This document shows, piece by piece, positions 43,023 through 50,856 of a stretch of 64,000 nucleotides of DNA. The position numbers and the translations under genes are program-made. How positions within the stretch are numbered: the first letter of the stretch is position 1; every line of letters begins with the position of its first letter. Where the stretch lies: contig JAFIED010000257.1 in the NCBI GenBank assembly GCA_020832805.1, positions 1 through 64,000 of the forward strand. The letters run 5' to 3'. This DNA comes from Pararhodobacter sp. Its GTDB lineage: Bacteria > Pseudomonadota > Alphaproteobacteria > Rhodobacterales > Rhodobacteraceae. The notes beneath the pieces are model-generated. The model saw only the letters and a program-made list of their open reading frames with translations, did not search any database and was not told where the DNA came from.

Positions 43023-45338
43023 ATGGCGAAACACCGCATCTTCGGGTATTGCACCCCCTGGTCGGTCAAACCCGGCGATCATATGCAATTCATGGTTTCA
43101 GCCGAGGGCGTGACCGAAGCGCGCGCCATGCTGGTGCGCCTGATCCACGGAGACGAGAGCCCGGAAGGTCCGGGTTTTGTCGAAGAGGAAGTGCCTGGCG
43201 CCCTGCCCGATCTGCTGCATGTGCACCGGCAGTTCACACAGAAAGGCAGCTATGCCGTGGCAGCGGGCTTTGAAACCCGTGACCCCGCATCAGGCGGCAG
43301 TTTCACCATTGCCGGTTTCATATGCCCCACTGCACCCGGAAAGCGGCGTCAGACCATGCTGGGGCGGTGGGATATTCACCATAGCCGCGGCTGGGGTCTG
43401 GGCATGAATCCGGATGGCCATCTGGAATTCTGGGTTGGCAATGGCCATGACGTGGACCAGATCACCGCCGAGGTGCCACTGGTGCCGCGCACCTGGTATT
43501 TCGTTGCCGCCAGCTTTGACGCCGCCACGCGCAGCGCGCGGCTGGTGCAACTGGGCAAGGTGGGCCGCTATAATGGCCGGCATGGGCCGGTCGTGCCCTA
43601 TGACCATGACAGCATCGTGGCCTCGACCCTGAAACTGGCGCCCATGCCGGCCGGGGCGGAAGTGCCGCTTTTGTGGGCCGGCGCATCTGACTGGAACGAC
43701 ATGCGCGGCCGTTTCGTGGCCACGCTGTACAACGGCAAGATCGACCGCTGCGGCATCTGGCAGCACCTGGTCCAAGAAGACGAATTGCGCGCCATGGCCA
43801 GCGACGGCGATTTTTCCACCGAGGGGGCGCTGGCGCTGTGGGACACCACGGCGGGCTATACCGACCAGGGCATCGGTGACCGGATTGTCGATACCGGCCC
43901 CTACGGGTTGCATGCACAGGGCGTCAACCGGCCGGTGCGGGCCATGACCGGCTGGAACTGGGCCGGGCGCGATGACTGCTTTCGCCTTGATCCCGGGCAA
44001 TATGGCGGCGTGCATTTCCACGATGATGCGCTGACCGATTGCCGCTGGGCGCCCACCGTGGAATGGACAGTGCCGCAGGGGCTGAAAAGCGGCGTCTATG
44101 CCCTGCGCCTGACCAGCGATGGCACCGAAGATCATGTGCCCTTTTTCGTGCGCGCCGAGAAACCGAAAGCACCCATTGCGGTGCTGATGTCCACCTTTAC
44201 CTATCTGGCCTATGCCAACGAACATCTGGCCTATGAGGCGCCGATTGCCCAGGCGATCACGGCGCATACGCCGATCCTGACCACCCGCGATATTGATTTC
44301 GTCAAGCTGAACGAGTTCGGCCTCAGCACCTATGATCATCATTCCGATGGCGCGGGCTGCTGCTACAGTTCGTGGCTGCGCCCCATTCTGAACATCCGGC
44401 CGAAGTACCGCAGCTCGGCAATGGGTTTCCCCTGGGCATTGCCCGCCGACCTGTCGCTGATCTGGTGGCTTGAAAACGCGGGCTATGACTATGAAATCCT
44501 GACGGACCACGATCTTCACGCCGAGGGTGTCGCCGCCTTGGACCCCTATCGCGTCGTGATCAATGTCACCCATCCGGAATACTATTCCGAAGCCATGATG
44601 GACGCCACCGAAGATTATCTGACCCGGGGCGGGCGCGTGATCTACCCCGGTGGGAACGGCTATTACTGGGTTTCCGGCCTGCGCGACGGGGCACCAGAGA
44701 TTCTGGAGGTTCGCAAGCTCGACGCGGGCTCGCGCGCCTGGCAGGCCGAAGCCGGCGAGGGGTATCTGGCCTCGACGGGCGAGCGTTCGGGCCTTTGGCG
44801 CTCGCGCGGGCGGGCGCCGCAAAAGATCGTCGGCATCGGCTTCACTGCCGAGGGGATGGACCGCTCGACCCATTTCGAGCGTATGCCCGACAGCTTTCAC
44901 AAACGGGTCTCCTGGCTGTTCGAGGGGATCGGCGACACCGAGAAGATTGGCGATTTCGGCCTGGGCCTGGGCGGTGCGGCCGGGATCGAGATCGACCGCT
45001 ATGACCTGGAACTGGGCACGCCGCCGCATACCCTGTTGCTGGGCATGGCCGAGGGGTTTTCAGACAACTACCCCCTGGTATCGGAAGAGATCACCTACGC
45101 CTTTCCCGGCCGCGGCGGCACACAGGACCCCCAGGTGCGCGCCGACATCACCTGGTTCACCACGGCCAATGACGGCGCCTGCCTGTCGATCGGGTCGATC
45201 GCGTGGTCGATGGCACTGCCGGTGAACAACGGCCAGAACAGTGCCGCGCGCTTCATGCGCAATGCGCTGGATGCGCTGATCAGGCCCGGGCCCCTGCCCG
45301 GTGCCCAATGGGCAGGGCAGGAAAAACTGTGGCGTTGA
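43023..45338 (+). CDS. dmfA2: N,N-dimethylformamidase large subunit
   Basis: A 771-residue catalytic subunit; the enzyme splits N,N-dimethylformamide and related amides to formate and the amine. It begins with the family's N-terminal sandwich (GYCTPWSVKPGDHMQFMVSAEG), continues through a LamG/concanavalin-like section (FTIAGFICPTAP..LGRWDIHHSRGWGLGMN..HLEFWVGNG) and enters the C-terminal DMFase domain with TYLAYANEHLAYEAP, STYDHHSDGAGCCYSSWLRP and NVTHPEYYSEAM. The Tyr residues and the H517-P-E519 motif match, by position, the iron-binding Tyr/His/Glu set described for Paracoccus DMFase. Length is as expected. The true substrate could be another N-substituted amide. Confidence 0.9.
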   Translation: MAKHRIFGYCTPWSVKPGDHMQFMVSAEGVTEARAMLVRLIHGDESPEGPGFVEEEVPGALPDLLHVHRQFTQKGSYAVAAGFETRDPASGGSFTIAGFICPTAPGKRRQTMLGRWDIHHSRGWGLGMNPDGHLEFWVGNGHDVDQITAEVPLVPRTWYFVAASFDAATRSARLVQLGKVGRYNGRHGPVVPYDHDSIVASTLKLAPMPAGAEVPLLWAGASDWNDMRGRFVATLYNGKIDRCGIWQHLVQEDELRAMASDGDFSTEGALALWDTTAGYTDQGIGDRIVDTGPYGLHAQGVNRPVRAMTGWNWAGRDDCFRLDPGQYGGVHFHDDALTDCRWAPTVEWTVPQGLKSGVYALRLTSDGTEDHVPFFVRAEKPKAPIAVLMSTFTYLAYANEHLAYEAPIAQAITAHTPILTTRDIDFVKLNEFGLSTYDHHSDGAGCCYSSWLRPILNIRPKYRSSAMGFPWALPADLSLIWWLENAGYDYEILTDHDLHAEGVAALDPYRVVINVTHPEYYSEAMMDATEDYLTRGGRVIYPGGNGYYWVSGLRDGAPEILEVRKLDAGSRAWQAEAGEGYLASTGERSGLWRSRGRAPQKIVGIGFTAEGMDRSTHFERMPDSFHKRVSWLFEGIGDTEKIGDFGLGLGGAAGIEIDRYDLELGTPPHTLLLGMAEGFSDNYPLVSEEITYAFPGRGGTQDPQVRADITWFTTANDGACLSIGSIAWSMALPVNNGQNSAARFMRNALDALIRPGPLPGAQWAGQEKLWR

Positions 45339-45347
45339 CAGACGGCA

Positions 45348-45406
45348 AGACCCCCCGCTACGCTTACGCTGCGTCAGATAGCGTTGCCGCGGTTTCCGGG
45401 GGGTCT
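45348..45406 (+). promoter_or_regulatory. Inverted repeat covering the luxR-type ribosome site
   Basis: AGACCCCCCG (45348-45357) and CGGGGGGTCT (45397-45406) are perfect 10-bp complements, extended by GGC/GCC with one bulge. The right arm contains the only Shine-Dalgarno (GGGGGG) of the gene starting at 45410. In mRNA the arms would pair and hide the ribosome site. As DNA it could instead be an operator for the LuxR-type protein itself. Confidence 0.5.
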
Positions 45407-45409
45407 GCC

Positions 45410-46363
45410 ATGCGCGACAGCACGGAACTTCGCGCACTCAGCCAGTTCATCGGCGCCCTGCACGAAGTTCGAAGCGACCTTGACGGCCCGGCGCTGCTGG
45501 AATGGTCTGCTGATCAGCTGTCCGGTCTGGTGGGGTTTGATGCTGCCTGGTGCGGCTGGGCTGATATGCTGCCGCCGGCGGTCGACATCATCGGCACCAC
45601 GCTGTTCAACCTGCCGCCGGATTACATCGCGTTCTGGTCGGACATCAAGCATGACGATGTGCTGGCCGATGACGTCATGTCCTCGACCGCCGATCAGGGC
45701 AGGCAATGGGCGCAATACGACCGCGGTGGCGGGCGGCAGACCGAAGGCATGATCGCCCTGGCCGACCGCTATGGCCTGCGCAAGCTGTCGGTTGTCACCC
45801 GTCCGTTCAGTCGGCTGCGCCCACAGTTGTTTCTGTCTGCCTATCGCGGCAGTACACGGGCGCGGCCCCTGAATCCGGGCGAGTTGACCTTTCTGGCCTG
45901 TGCACTGGATCACATGCAGGCGGTTCTTGATCAGGCAGCCGATGCCGATGATGCCGGGCTCAGGCTGCTAGTCGACAGGCGTGGCCGGCCGGTGGCAGGC
46001 AGCGCGGCGGCGCTTGAACTCTGGATGGGTACCCGTGCGCAGACGGATGCGCCCCATTCATCGACCCGGTTCACCCGGGAACTGCGCAGCCGGGGCCTGC
46101 GGGCGATCACCAGCCCCACGTCCCTGGCAGGCGGCCATGTTCTGACCGAGTTGCGGATCATGCCAGAGCGCGCATCCGACGCGCTGACCGCACGCGAGCG
46201 CGAGATTGCCGATCTGATTGCCGAGGGTCTGACCCACAAGGAAATCGCGCGGAATCTTGGCCTTGCACCCGCGACGATACGCAATCAGACCGCGCGCATC
46301 TATGCCAAGACAGGCGTATCCAGCCGCGCCGCGCTGACCCGGGCACTGTTCACCACGGGCTGA
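45410..46363 (+). CDS. LuxR-family transcriptional regulator
   Basis: A 317-residue regulator. I started it at ATG 45410; the track frame begins inside the DMFase gene. The N-terminal ~230 residues show no named domain I am sure of (ALHEVRSDLDGPALLEWSADQLSGLVGFDAAWCGWAD), probably a sensor. The C-terminus is a clear LuxR HTH: LTAREREIADLIAEGLTHKEIARNLGLAPATIRNQTARIYAKTGVSSRAALTRAL. It follows the dimethylformamidase genes by 71 bp and is the likely regulator of the amide operon. A good terminator follows. Confidence 0.88.
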   Translation: MRDSTELRALSQFIGALHEVRSDLDGPALLEWSADQLSGLVGFDAAWCGWADMLPPAVDIIGTTLFNLPPDYIAFWSDIKHDDVLADDVMSSTADQGRQWAQYDRGGGRQTEGMIALADRYGLRKLSVVTRPFSRLRPQLFLSAYRGSTRARPLNPGELTFLACALDHMQAVLDQAADADDAGLRLLVDRRGRPVAGSAAALELWMGTRAQTDAPHSSTRFTRELRSRGLRAITSPTSLAGGHVLTELRIMPERASDALTAREREIADLIAEGLTHKEIARNLGLAPATIRNQTARIYAKTGVSSRAALTRALFTTG

Positions 46364-46414
46364 CCCTGGCGCACCGGGCGGAATGCGCGCTTGCAGTCAG
46401 GGCAAGCAACAGGA

Positions 46415-46440
46415 AACACCTGCCTTTTCTGGCAGGTGTT
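46415..46440. terminator. Bidirectional terminator between convergent genes
   Basis: AACACCTGCC-ttttct-GGCAGGTGTT is a perfect 10-bp stem-loop between the luxR-type gene (plus) and glxD (minus). It is AT-tailed on both sides (GGAAAC before, GTTCTG after), fitting a shared terminator. Confidence 0.7.
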
Positions 46441-46480
46441 CTGATCTGGCGGCGCCAGGGGCAGGGCCGGCAAAGCTTGT

Positions 46481-47920
46481 TCAGCCCTGCCGGGACATGC
46501 CCCAGTCAAACGGCCGGTCAATGCCCGCCATCTTGACACCGGTAAAGGCCGAAGCCTCGAAACTCAGCGCGCGCAGGTCCTCTGGCTCCAGGTTGTGCAC
46601 CGACGACTTGCCGCAGGCCTTGGCCAGCGCTGTCACTTCCATGGTCATGGCCGTCAGGAACCGGGCAACGCGTTCGGCCCCGGCCGCAACATTCATCCGC
46701 GGCTCCAGGTCCGGGCTCTGGGTGGCAATGCCTACCGGACATCTGCCGGTGTGACAGTGATGGCAGGCGCCGGGGCTGGTGCCAAGCTTGCGGTAATCCT
46801 CTTCGTAGCGGGGCGAATTGCAGCCAAGCGCCATCATCGCACCATTGCCGATCATCACGGCATCGGCCCCCAGGGCCAGCGCCTTGGCGACATCCGTGCC
46901 GGTGCGAATGCCTCCCGCCACCACCAGCGAAACCTTGCCGGACATGCCGCATTCGTCCAGCGCCTCGCGCGCGGCACGGATCGCGGTCAACGTGGGAATG
47001 CCGGTGTGGTTCAACAGCATTTCGGGCGAGGCCCCGGTGCCGCCCTCTGCCCCGTCGACAACCACCACATCGGCCCCGGCCTTGGCCGCCACCGCCACAT
47101 CATAGCGCGGCCGCGTGGCCCCCATCTTGATGAAGATCGGCACCTTGTAATCGGTCGCGATGCGCAACTCCTCGATCTTGACGGCCAGATCGTCTGCGCC
47201 CAGCCAGTCGGGGTGGCGGATGGTCGAGCGTTGATCGACCCCTTCAGGCAGCGTGCGCATCTTCGACACCCGCGGGCTGACCTTCATGCCCAGCAGCAGC
47301 CCGCCGGTGCCGGGCTTGGCGCCCTGCCCCACCACCAGTTCCAGCCCGTCGGCCCGGCGCAGGTGATCAAGATCAAGCCCGTATCGCGCCGGTGACATCT
47401 GATAGACCAGCGTTCTTGACGCCGCGCGCTCTTCCTCCAGCATGCCGCCTTCGCCCGTGCAGGTCATCGTGCCGACCTTGGATGCACCATGCCCCAACGC
47501 CTCCTTGGCGCTGGCGGATAGCGCACCGAACGACATCGAGGCAATGTAGATCGGAATATCCAGCACGATGGGGTTTTCCACCAGTCCCCGGCCGCCGCCC
47601 AGAACCGTGCGGGTGGTGCAGCTTTCGCGGTACCCCTCCAGCGGCAGGCGGGTCAGCGTGGCGGGTACGAAAGTCAGGTCGTCAAAGGTGGGCAGGCGCT
47701 GGTTGAAACTGTTGTACCCGCGCACCTGATACCGGCCCAACTGGGCCAGGGCATGCGCCTCGGAAATCGATTCAGGCGTCCAGCGCGCCGAACCGCCCTG
47801 GTCATAGGATGCCGGCACGCCGGCCGGCCGGCCCTCGATGGCCCCGTCGCCGAACTGCACCAGGTCCTCTGCCGCATCGTCAAAGGGAAAACGATAGGGG
47901 GTGTTCAGATCATCAGCCAT
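46481..47920 (-). CDS. glxD: Glutamate-synthase-like FMN/Fe-S subunit (GlxD/MgsC type)
   Basis: A 479-residue stand-alone GOGAT central/FMN domain. Key parts: IYIASMSFGALSASAKEALGHGASKVGTMTCTGEGGM, MGATRPRYDVAVAAKAGADVVVVDGAEGGTGASPEMLLNHTGIPTL, VVAGGIRTGTDVAKALALGADAVMIGNGAMMALGC and CHHCHTGRCPVGIATQ, whose cysteines would hold an iron-sulfur cluster. In methylotrophs the same three-part set (MgsABC) makes N-methylglutamate. ATG 47920 overlaps the glxC-type gene by 16 nt. It completes the GlxB-C-D unit driven from the operator at 49596. Confidence 0.9.
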   Translation of the reverse strand: MADDLNTPYRFPFDDAAEDLVQFGDGAIEGRPAGVPASYDQGGSARWTPESISEAHALAQLGRYQVRGYNSFNQRLPTFDDLTFVPATLTRLPLEGYRESCTTRTVLGGGRGLVENPIVLDIPIYIASMSFGALSASAKEALGHGASKVGTMTCTGEGGMLEEERAASRTLVYQMSPARYGLDLDHLRRADGLELVVGQGAKPGTGGLLLGMKVSPRVSKMRTLPEGVDQRSTIRHPDWLGADDLAVKIEELRIATDYKVPIFIKMGATRPRYDVAVAAKAGADVVVVDGAEGGTGASPEMLLNHTGIPTLTAIRAAREALDECGMSGKVSLVVAGGIRTGTDVAKALALGADAVMIGNGAMMALGCNSPRYEEDYRKLGTSPGACHHCHTGRCPVGIATQSPDLEPRMNVAAGAERVARFLTAMTMEVTALAKACGKSSVHNLEPEDLRALSFEASAFTGVKMAGIDRPFDWGMSRQG

Positions 47921-48621
47921 GCTTTTGCATCCCTGCTCTGGAAATACCACAGCCGCTGCCCGGCCACGATTCGCCGCCATTCGCGCGAGCGGTCGGCAAG
48001 ACCCAGCGGGTCAAGGATCGCCTCGACCTCGGCCACCTGTTCGGCGGTGGGTTCGGTGATCACCGCATCGACGCCCAGATCATCGACATCGCCGCAGACC
48101 CAGACCTCGCCCTGCCACAGCGCATCGGCACAACTGGGCCCGGCGCCGCCAAGCGCGATGATCTTGCCGCCATGCGCCATGAAGCCCGACTGATAGCCAA
48201 GCCTGCCTTCGACAACGATGGTGCCGCCCTTCATGGCGACCCCGGCACGCGGCCCGCAGTCGCCGCGCACGTGGATCAGCCCACCCAGCATGGCCGCGCC
48301 CACCGACATGCCGGCATAACCACCGATCGTGATATGACCCGCCGACATCGCCTCGCCGCAGCCCCAGCCGGCATTGCGCTGGATGGTAATCCGCGCCCCG
48401 GTATTCAGCCCGCCGCAGTAGTACCCAACCGAGCCTTCGGCATGCAGCGTGCATCCCGGCGGCAGCCCCACGCCCAGATTGTGCCGGGACAGCGTGTTGC
48501 GCAGCACGACATGCCCCCCGGCCCTGGCCGCCTGCTGGATGTCTGCATGCACATCGCGGATGGGTCGGTCGCCCACCTCGATGATTGTTTCGACCACCGT
48601 GTCAGACAGCGCCTGTGTCAT
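47905..48621 (-). CDS. glxC: GXGXG-motif subunit (GlxC/MgsB type)
   Basis: A 238-residue protein made of the GOGAT C-terminal right-handed beta-helix: LHAEGSVGYYCGGLNTGARITIQRNAGWGCGEAMSAGHITIGGYAGMSVGAAMLGGLIHVRGDCGPRAGVAMKGGTIVVEG. It contains the repeated G-x-G-x-x-G pattern. In glutamate and N-methylglutamate synthases this part is structural and helps couple the glutaminase to the FMN site. ATG 48621 overlaps the glxB-type stop (ATGA). Confidence 0.9.
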   Translation of the reverse strand: MTQALSDTVVETIIEVGDRPIRDVHADIQQAARAGGHVVLRNTLSRHNLGVGLPPGCTLHAEGSVGYYCGGLNTGARITIQRNAGWGCGEAMSAGHITIGGYAGMSVGAAMLGGLIHVRGDCGPRAGVAMKGGTIVVEGRLGYQSGFMAHGGKIIALGGAGPSCADALWQGEVWVCGDVDDLGVDAVITEPTAEQVAEVEAILDPLGLADRSREWRRIVAGQRLWYFQSRDAKAWLMI

Positions 48622-49565
48622 GCTGCTACCCTCCGGTTGCCGACCGTCCAGATGCCGTGCAGGCTGGGACCGTCGTGATTGATCACGTCGACAGCATCGT
48701 CGCGATATACCCGCCTGACCGCCTGCTCCTCGGTTCCGGCGGCAATGGCGCCGTTCTGGTCGATCAACACCAATGGCTTCATGGCGAAGCGGTCCTTGGC
48801 AAAGCCGATCGCGCCCGGGGTGGCAATCATGTAGGTGAACACACCGTCGATTTCCCTGATGGAGAGAGTCAGCGCCTCTTCCATGCTGAGGCCCTGTTTC
48901 ATGCGATCCGAAACCCACACCGCAATCAGCTCGCTGTCATTCCAGGTCAGAAAGCGATAGCCCTTTCGCTCCAGCTTTTCGCGCCAGGTGTAGTAATCGG
49001 TGATCTGGCCGTTATGGACGATCGCCACATCGGGAAAGGGGCGCGCCCAGAAGGGGTGGCTGGCATTGGGGCGCACATCGCTTTCGGTGGCCAGGCGGGC
49101 ATGACCCAGCCCGTGGGTGCCATTCATCTGGCGCACGCCGTGCTTGTCGGCTACCGCATCGGCGCCACCGACATCCTTGATGATCTCCAGCGAGCGACCA
49201 ACCGACTGGACCTCGAAGCGATCGGTCATCGCATCGGCAGCTTGCACCCAGGCGGGCAGGTCATCCGGGTCGGTGATCACCAGCCGGGCCAGGTAGTGGC
49301 GGGTGGTACCGCTGTCCCAGCTGGGTTCTTCGGCGAAATCAGCACCGTGATCACGCAGGATGGCGCGGAAATCCGCCAGATCACGCTCAAGCCGCGCGCG
49401 GTCAAAACCCATGGCACGAACGCGGTAACCGCTCTCACGCGGGGTGCCGTAGACGGCAAAACCGGTCGAGTCGGCGCCGCGATGTTCCTGCGCAGCCATC
49501 AACGCCACCAGATCGCGGCCAACCGGCCCTGGCGCCCCCAGTATGCGCCCGGCGATTCCACACAT
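48618..49565 (-). CDS. glxB: Class II glutamine amidotransferase (GlxB/MgsA type)
   Basis: A 315-residue N-terminal-nucleophile amidotransferase. The start MCGIAGRILG places the catalytic Cys at residue 2; HRGADSTGFAVYG, GLGHARLATESDVRPNASHPF and VIVHNGQI-type AIVHNGQITDYY follow as in GOGAT/PurF glutaminase domains. AGGAGG lies upstream of ATG 49565. It would release ammonia from glutamine (or a gamma-glutamylamide) for GlxC/GlxD. First gene of the minus-strand unit; the CTGTATACAG operator lies about 31 bp upstream. Confidence 0.92.
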   Translation of the reverse strand: MCGIAGRILGAPGPVGRDLVALMAAQEHRGADSTGFAVYGTPRESGYRVRAMGFDRARLERDLADFRAILRDHGADFAEEPSWDSGTTRHYLARLVITDPDDLPAWVQAADAMTDRFEVQSVGRSLEIIKDVGGADAVADKHGVRQMNGTHGLGHARLATESDVRPNASHPFWARPFPDVAIVHNGQITDYYTWREKLERKGYRFLTWNDSELIAVWVSDRMKQGLSMEEALTLSIREIDGVFTYMIATPGAIGFAKDRFAMKPLVLIDQNGAIAAGTEEQAVRRVYRDDAVDVINHDGPSLHGIWTVGNRRVAA

Positions 49566-49591
49566 GACAGGCCTCCTGTTCAATCTCTATG

Positions 49592-49609
49592 TATTCTGTA
49601 TACAGTATT
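49592..49609. promoter_or_regulatory. GntR-type operator, glxB/gntR divergent promoter
   Basis: The core CTGTATACAG (49596-49605) is a perfect palindrome with imperfect flanks (TATT..TATT). It lies between glxB (minus, start 49565) and the gntR gene (plus, start 49698). The same core occurs at 57316-57325. The TGTATACA pattern fits GntR/FCD operators. Confidence 0.65.
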
Positions 49610-49697
49610 CATCATTTGGCAACCCCAATTCGGTCTTTGTCTCTGCTTCGGCGAACCGATATAGAGAGTGACCGCCCAGAAAGCAGGACACGGCGCC

Positions 49698-50372
49698 ATG
49701 CCATTCAGATCCTTGTCCAGACCACGCGAGCGTTTGGCAGATCAGATCTACGACCAGATCATGAACGCGATCCGCAGTGGCGAGATCTCGACGACAGATC
49801 GCATCGTCCAGGAAAAGCTGGCCGAACAGTTCCAGATCAGCCGAACGCCCGTGCGCGAGGCTCTTTTCCGGATGGAGCAGGAGGGGATTCTGGTGGTCGA
49901 AGGGCGGGGCGGGTTCCGCATTCGCGCGCTTGGTCCAAAGGAAATAGCCGAACTCTATGGCGCCCGCTGCGCCATAGAGGGGCATGCCGCCCGGCTGCTG
50001 GCCGAACGCAACGACCCCGCGCGGAACGATCAGTTGCGCGATGTGATCAACCGGGCCGAAGACCTGAAAAACGACACCGTCGAGGCGTATTTTCAGGCCA
50101 ACATGACAGTGCATCGCGCCTTTGTCGAAGCAACTGATAACCGCTTCCTGCTTGAATTCTTTGATAATCTCTGGAACCGCGGTGCGTCGTTCACGCTTTT
50201 CGCCACAATCGAGTCGGTCGATCTGGCCAAATCGCTGGGCGACCATCTGGGGCTTGTCGATGCCATTGCCAGCGGCGACGCCGCGCGCGCCTGCGAGCGC
50301 ATGATTGCCCATATCAACGACGGCTACGCTTTGCAGATTGAGGCCGGACGGCTGCGCGGAACGATCCCCTGA
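49698..50372 (+). CDS. GntR-family regulator, FCD type
   Basis: A 224-residue regulator: ADQIYDQIMNAIRSGEISTTDRIVQEKLAEQFQISRTPVREALFRMEQEGILVV (winged helix), then an FCD domain (EAYFQANMTVHRAFVEATDNRFLLEFFDNLW; later GDHLGLVDAIASGDA). ATG 49698 has an AGGA box about 10 nt before; GTG 49668 is an alternative. It is divergent from glxBCD and convergent with the microcompartment operon. The matching palindromes at both ends of the locus make it the likely master regulator. Confidence 0.92.
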   Translation: MPFRSLSRPRERLADQIYDQIMNAIRSGEISTTDRIVQEKLAEQFQISRTPVREALFRMEQEGILVVEGRGGFRIRALGPKEIAELYGARCAIEGHAARLLAERNDPARNDQLRDVINRAEDLKNDTVEAYFQANMTVHRAFVEATDNRFLLEFFDNLWNRGASFTLFATIESVDLAKSLGDHLGLVDAIASGDAARACERMIAHINDGYALQIEAGRLRGTIP

Positions 50373-50395
50373 CAGGCGCTCGTGCACGCTGACTT

Positions 50396-50435
50396 GTTGC
50401 CTGTGGCACCGCCTGCGCGCAGTGCAGGGGGCAAC
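50396..50435. terminator. Hairpin between convergent gntR and RidA genes
   Basis: GTTGCC (50396-50401) pairs with GGCAAC (50430-50435), with an inner CCTGC/GCAGG stem. It lies in the 70-bp gap between the gntR stop and the end of the microcompartment operon. No T run is present on either side. Confidence 0.4.
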
Positions 50436-50442
50436 GACATGC

Positions 50443-50856
50443 TCACGGCAAATCGATCTTGCCAGACTCGTCGTGGATCACGGCATCGACAAGAATTTCA
50501 ACGGTCATTCCCGGCGTCGCAAGCCCGGCCTCGACCGCTGACATGACGGGTTCGATACCGGCAAAGACCTCGCCATGGGCACGCACAAAGCCGGCGGCAT
50601 CGGTCTTCAGGCAGCGCAGAAAGGCAGTGGTGCGCACGACATGATGCATCTCTGCCCCAACCTCGTTCAGTGCAAGCCGGATACGGCGCAGCGCGTACTG
50701 TGTCTGGGCATAGGCATCGCCGGGCGCATGCAACTGCCCGCTGGGTTCGACGGCCGTTGTGCCGGCCACCCAGACAAACGGGCCCACGCGCACCGCGCGG
50801 GCATAGGATGCCGCTTTCTCGAACCGGCCGCCGCCGTGATGCCGCCGCTTGACCAT
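50443..50856 (-). CDS. RidA-family protein of the microcompartment operon
   Basis: A 137-residue Rid-family protein: RFEKAASYARAVRVGPFVWVAGTTAVEPSG, AYAQTQYALRRIRLALNEVGAEMHHVVRTTAFL, and the end ATPGMTVEILVDAVI. The Arg that precedes VEI in active RidA (kept in the 9034-9423 paralog) is Thr here, so plain imine deaminase activity is doubtful. The basic start (VKRRHHGGGRF) is unusual. Its ATG overlaps the stop of the malate-dehydrogenase-like gene. Last gene of the operon. Confidence 0.87.
   Translation of the reverse strand: MVKRRHHGGGRFEKAASYARAVRVGPFVWVAGTTAVEPSGQLHAPGDAYAQTQYALRRIRLALNEVGAEMHHVVRTTAFLRCLKTDAAGFVRAHGEVFAGIEPVMSAVEAGLATPGMTVEILVDAVIHDESGKIDLP

Noticed and set aside
43290-45029. 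579-codon open frame on the minus strand
   Set aside because: Antisense to the dimethylformamidase large subunit; no domain and no ribosome site.
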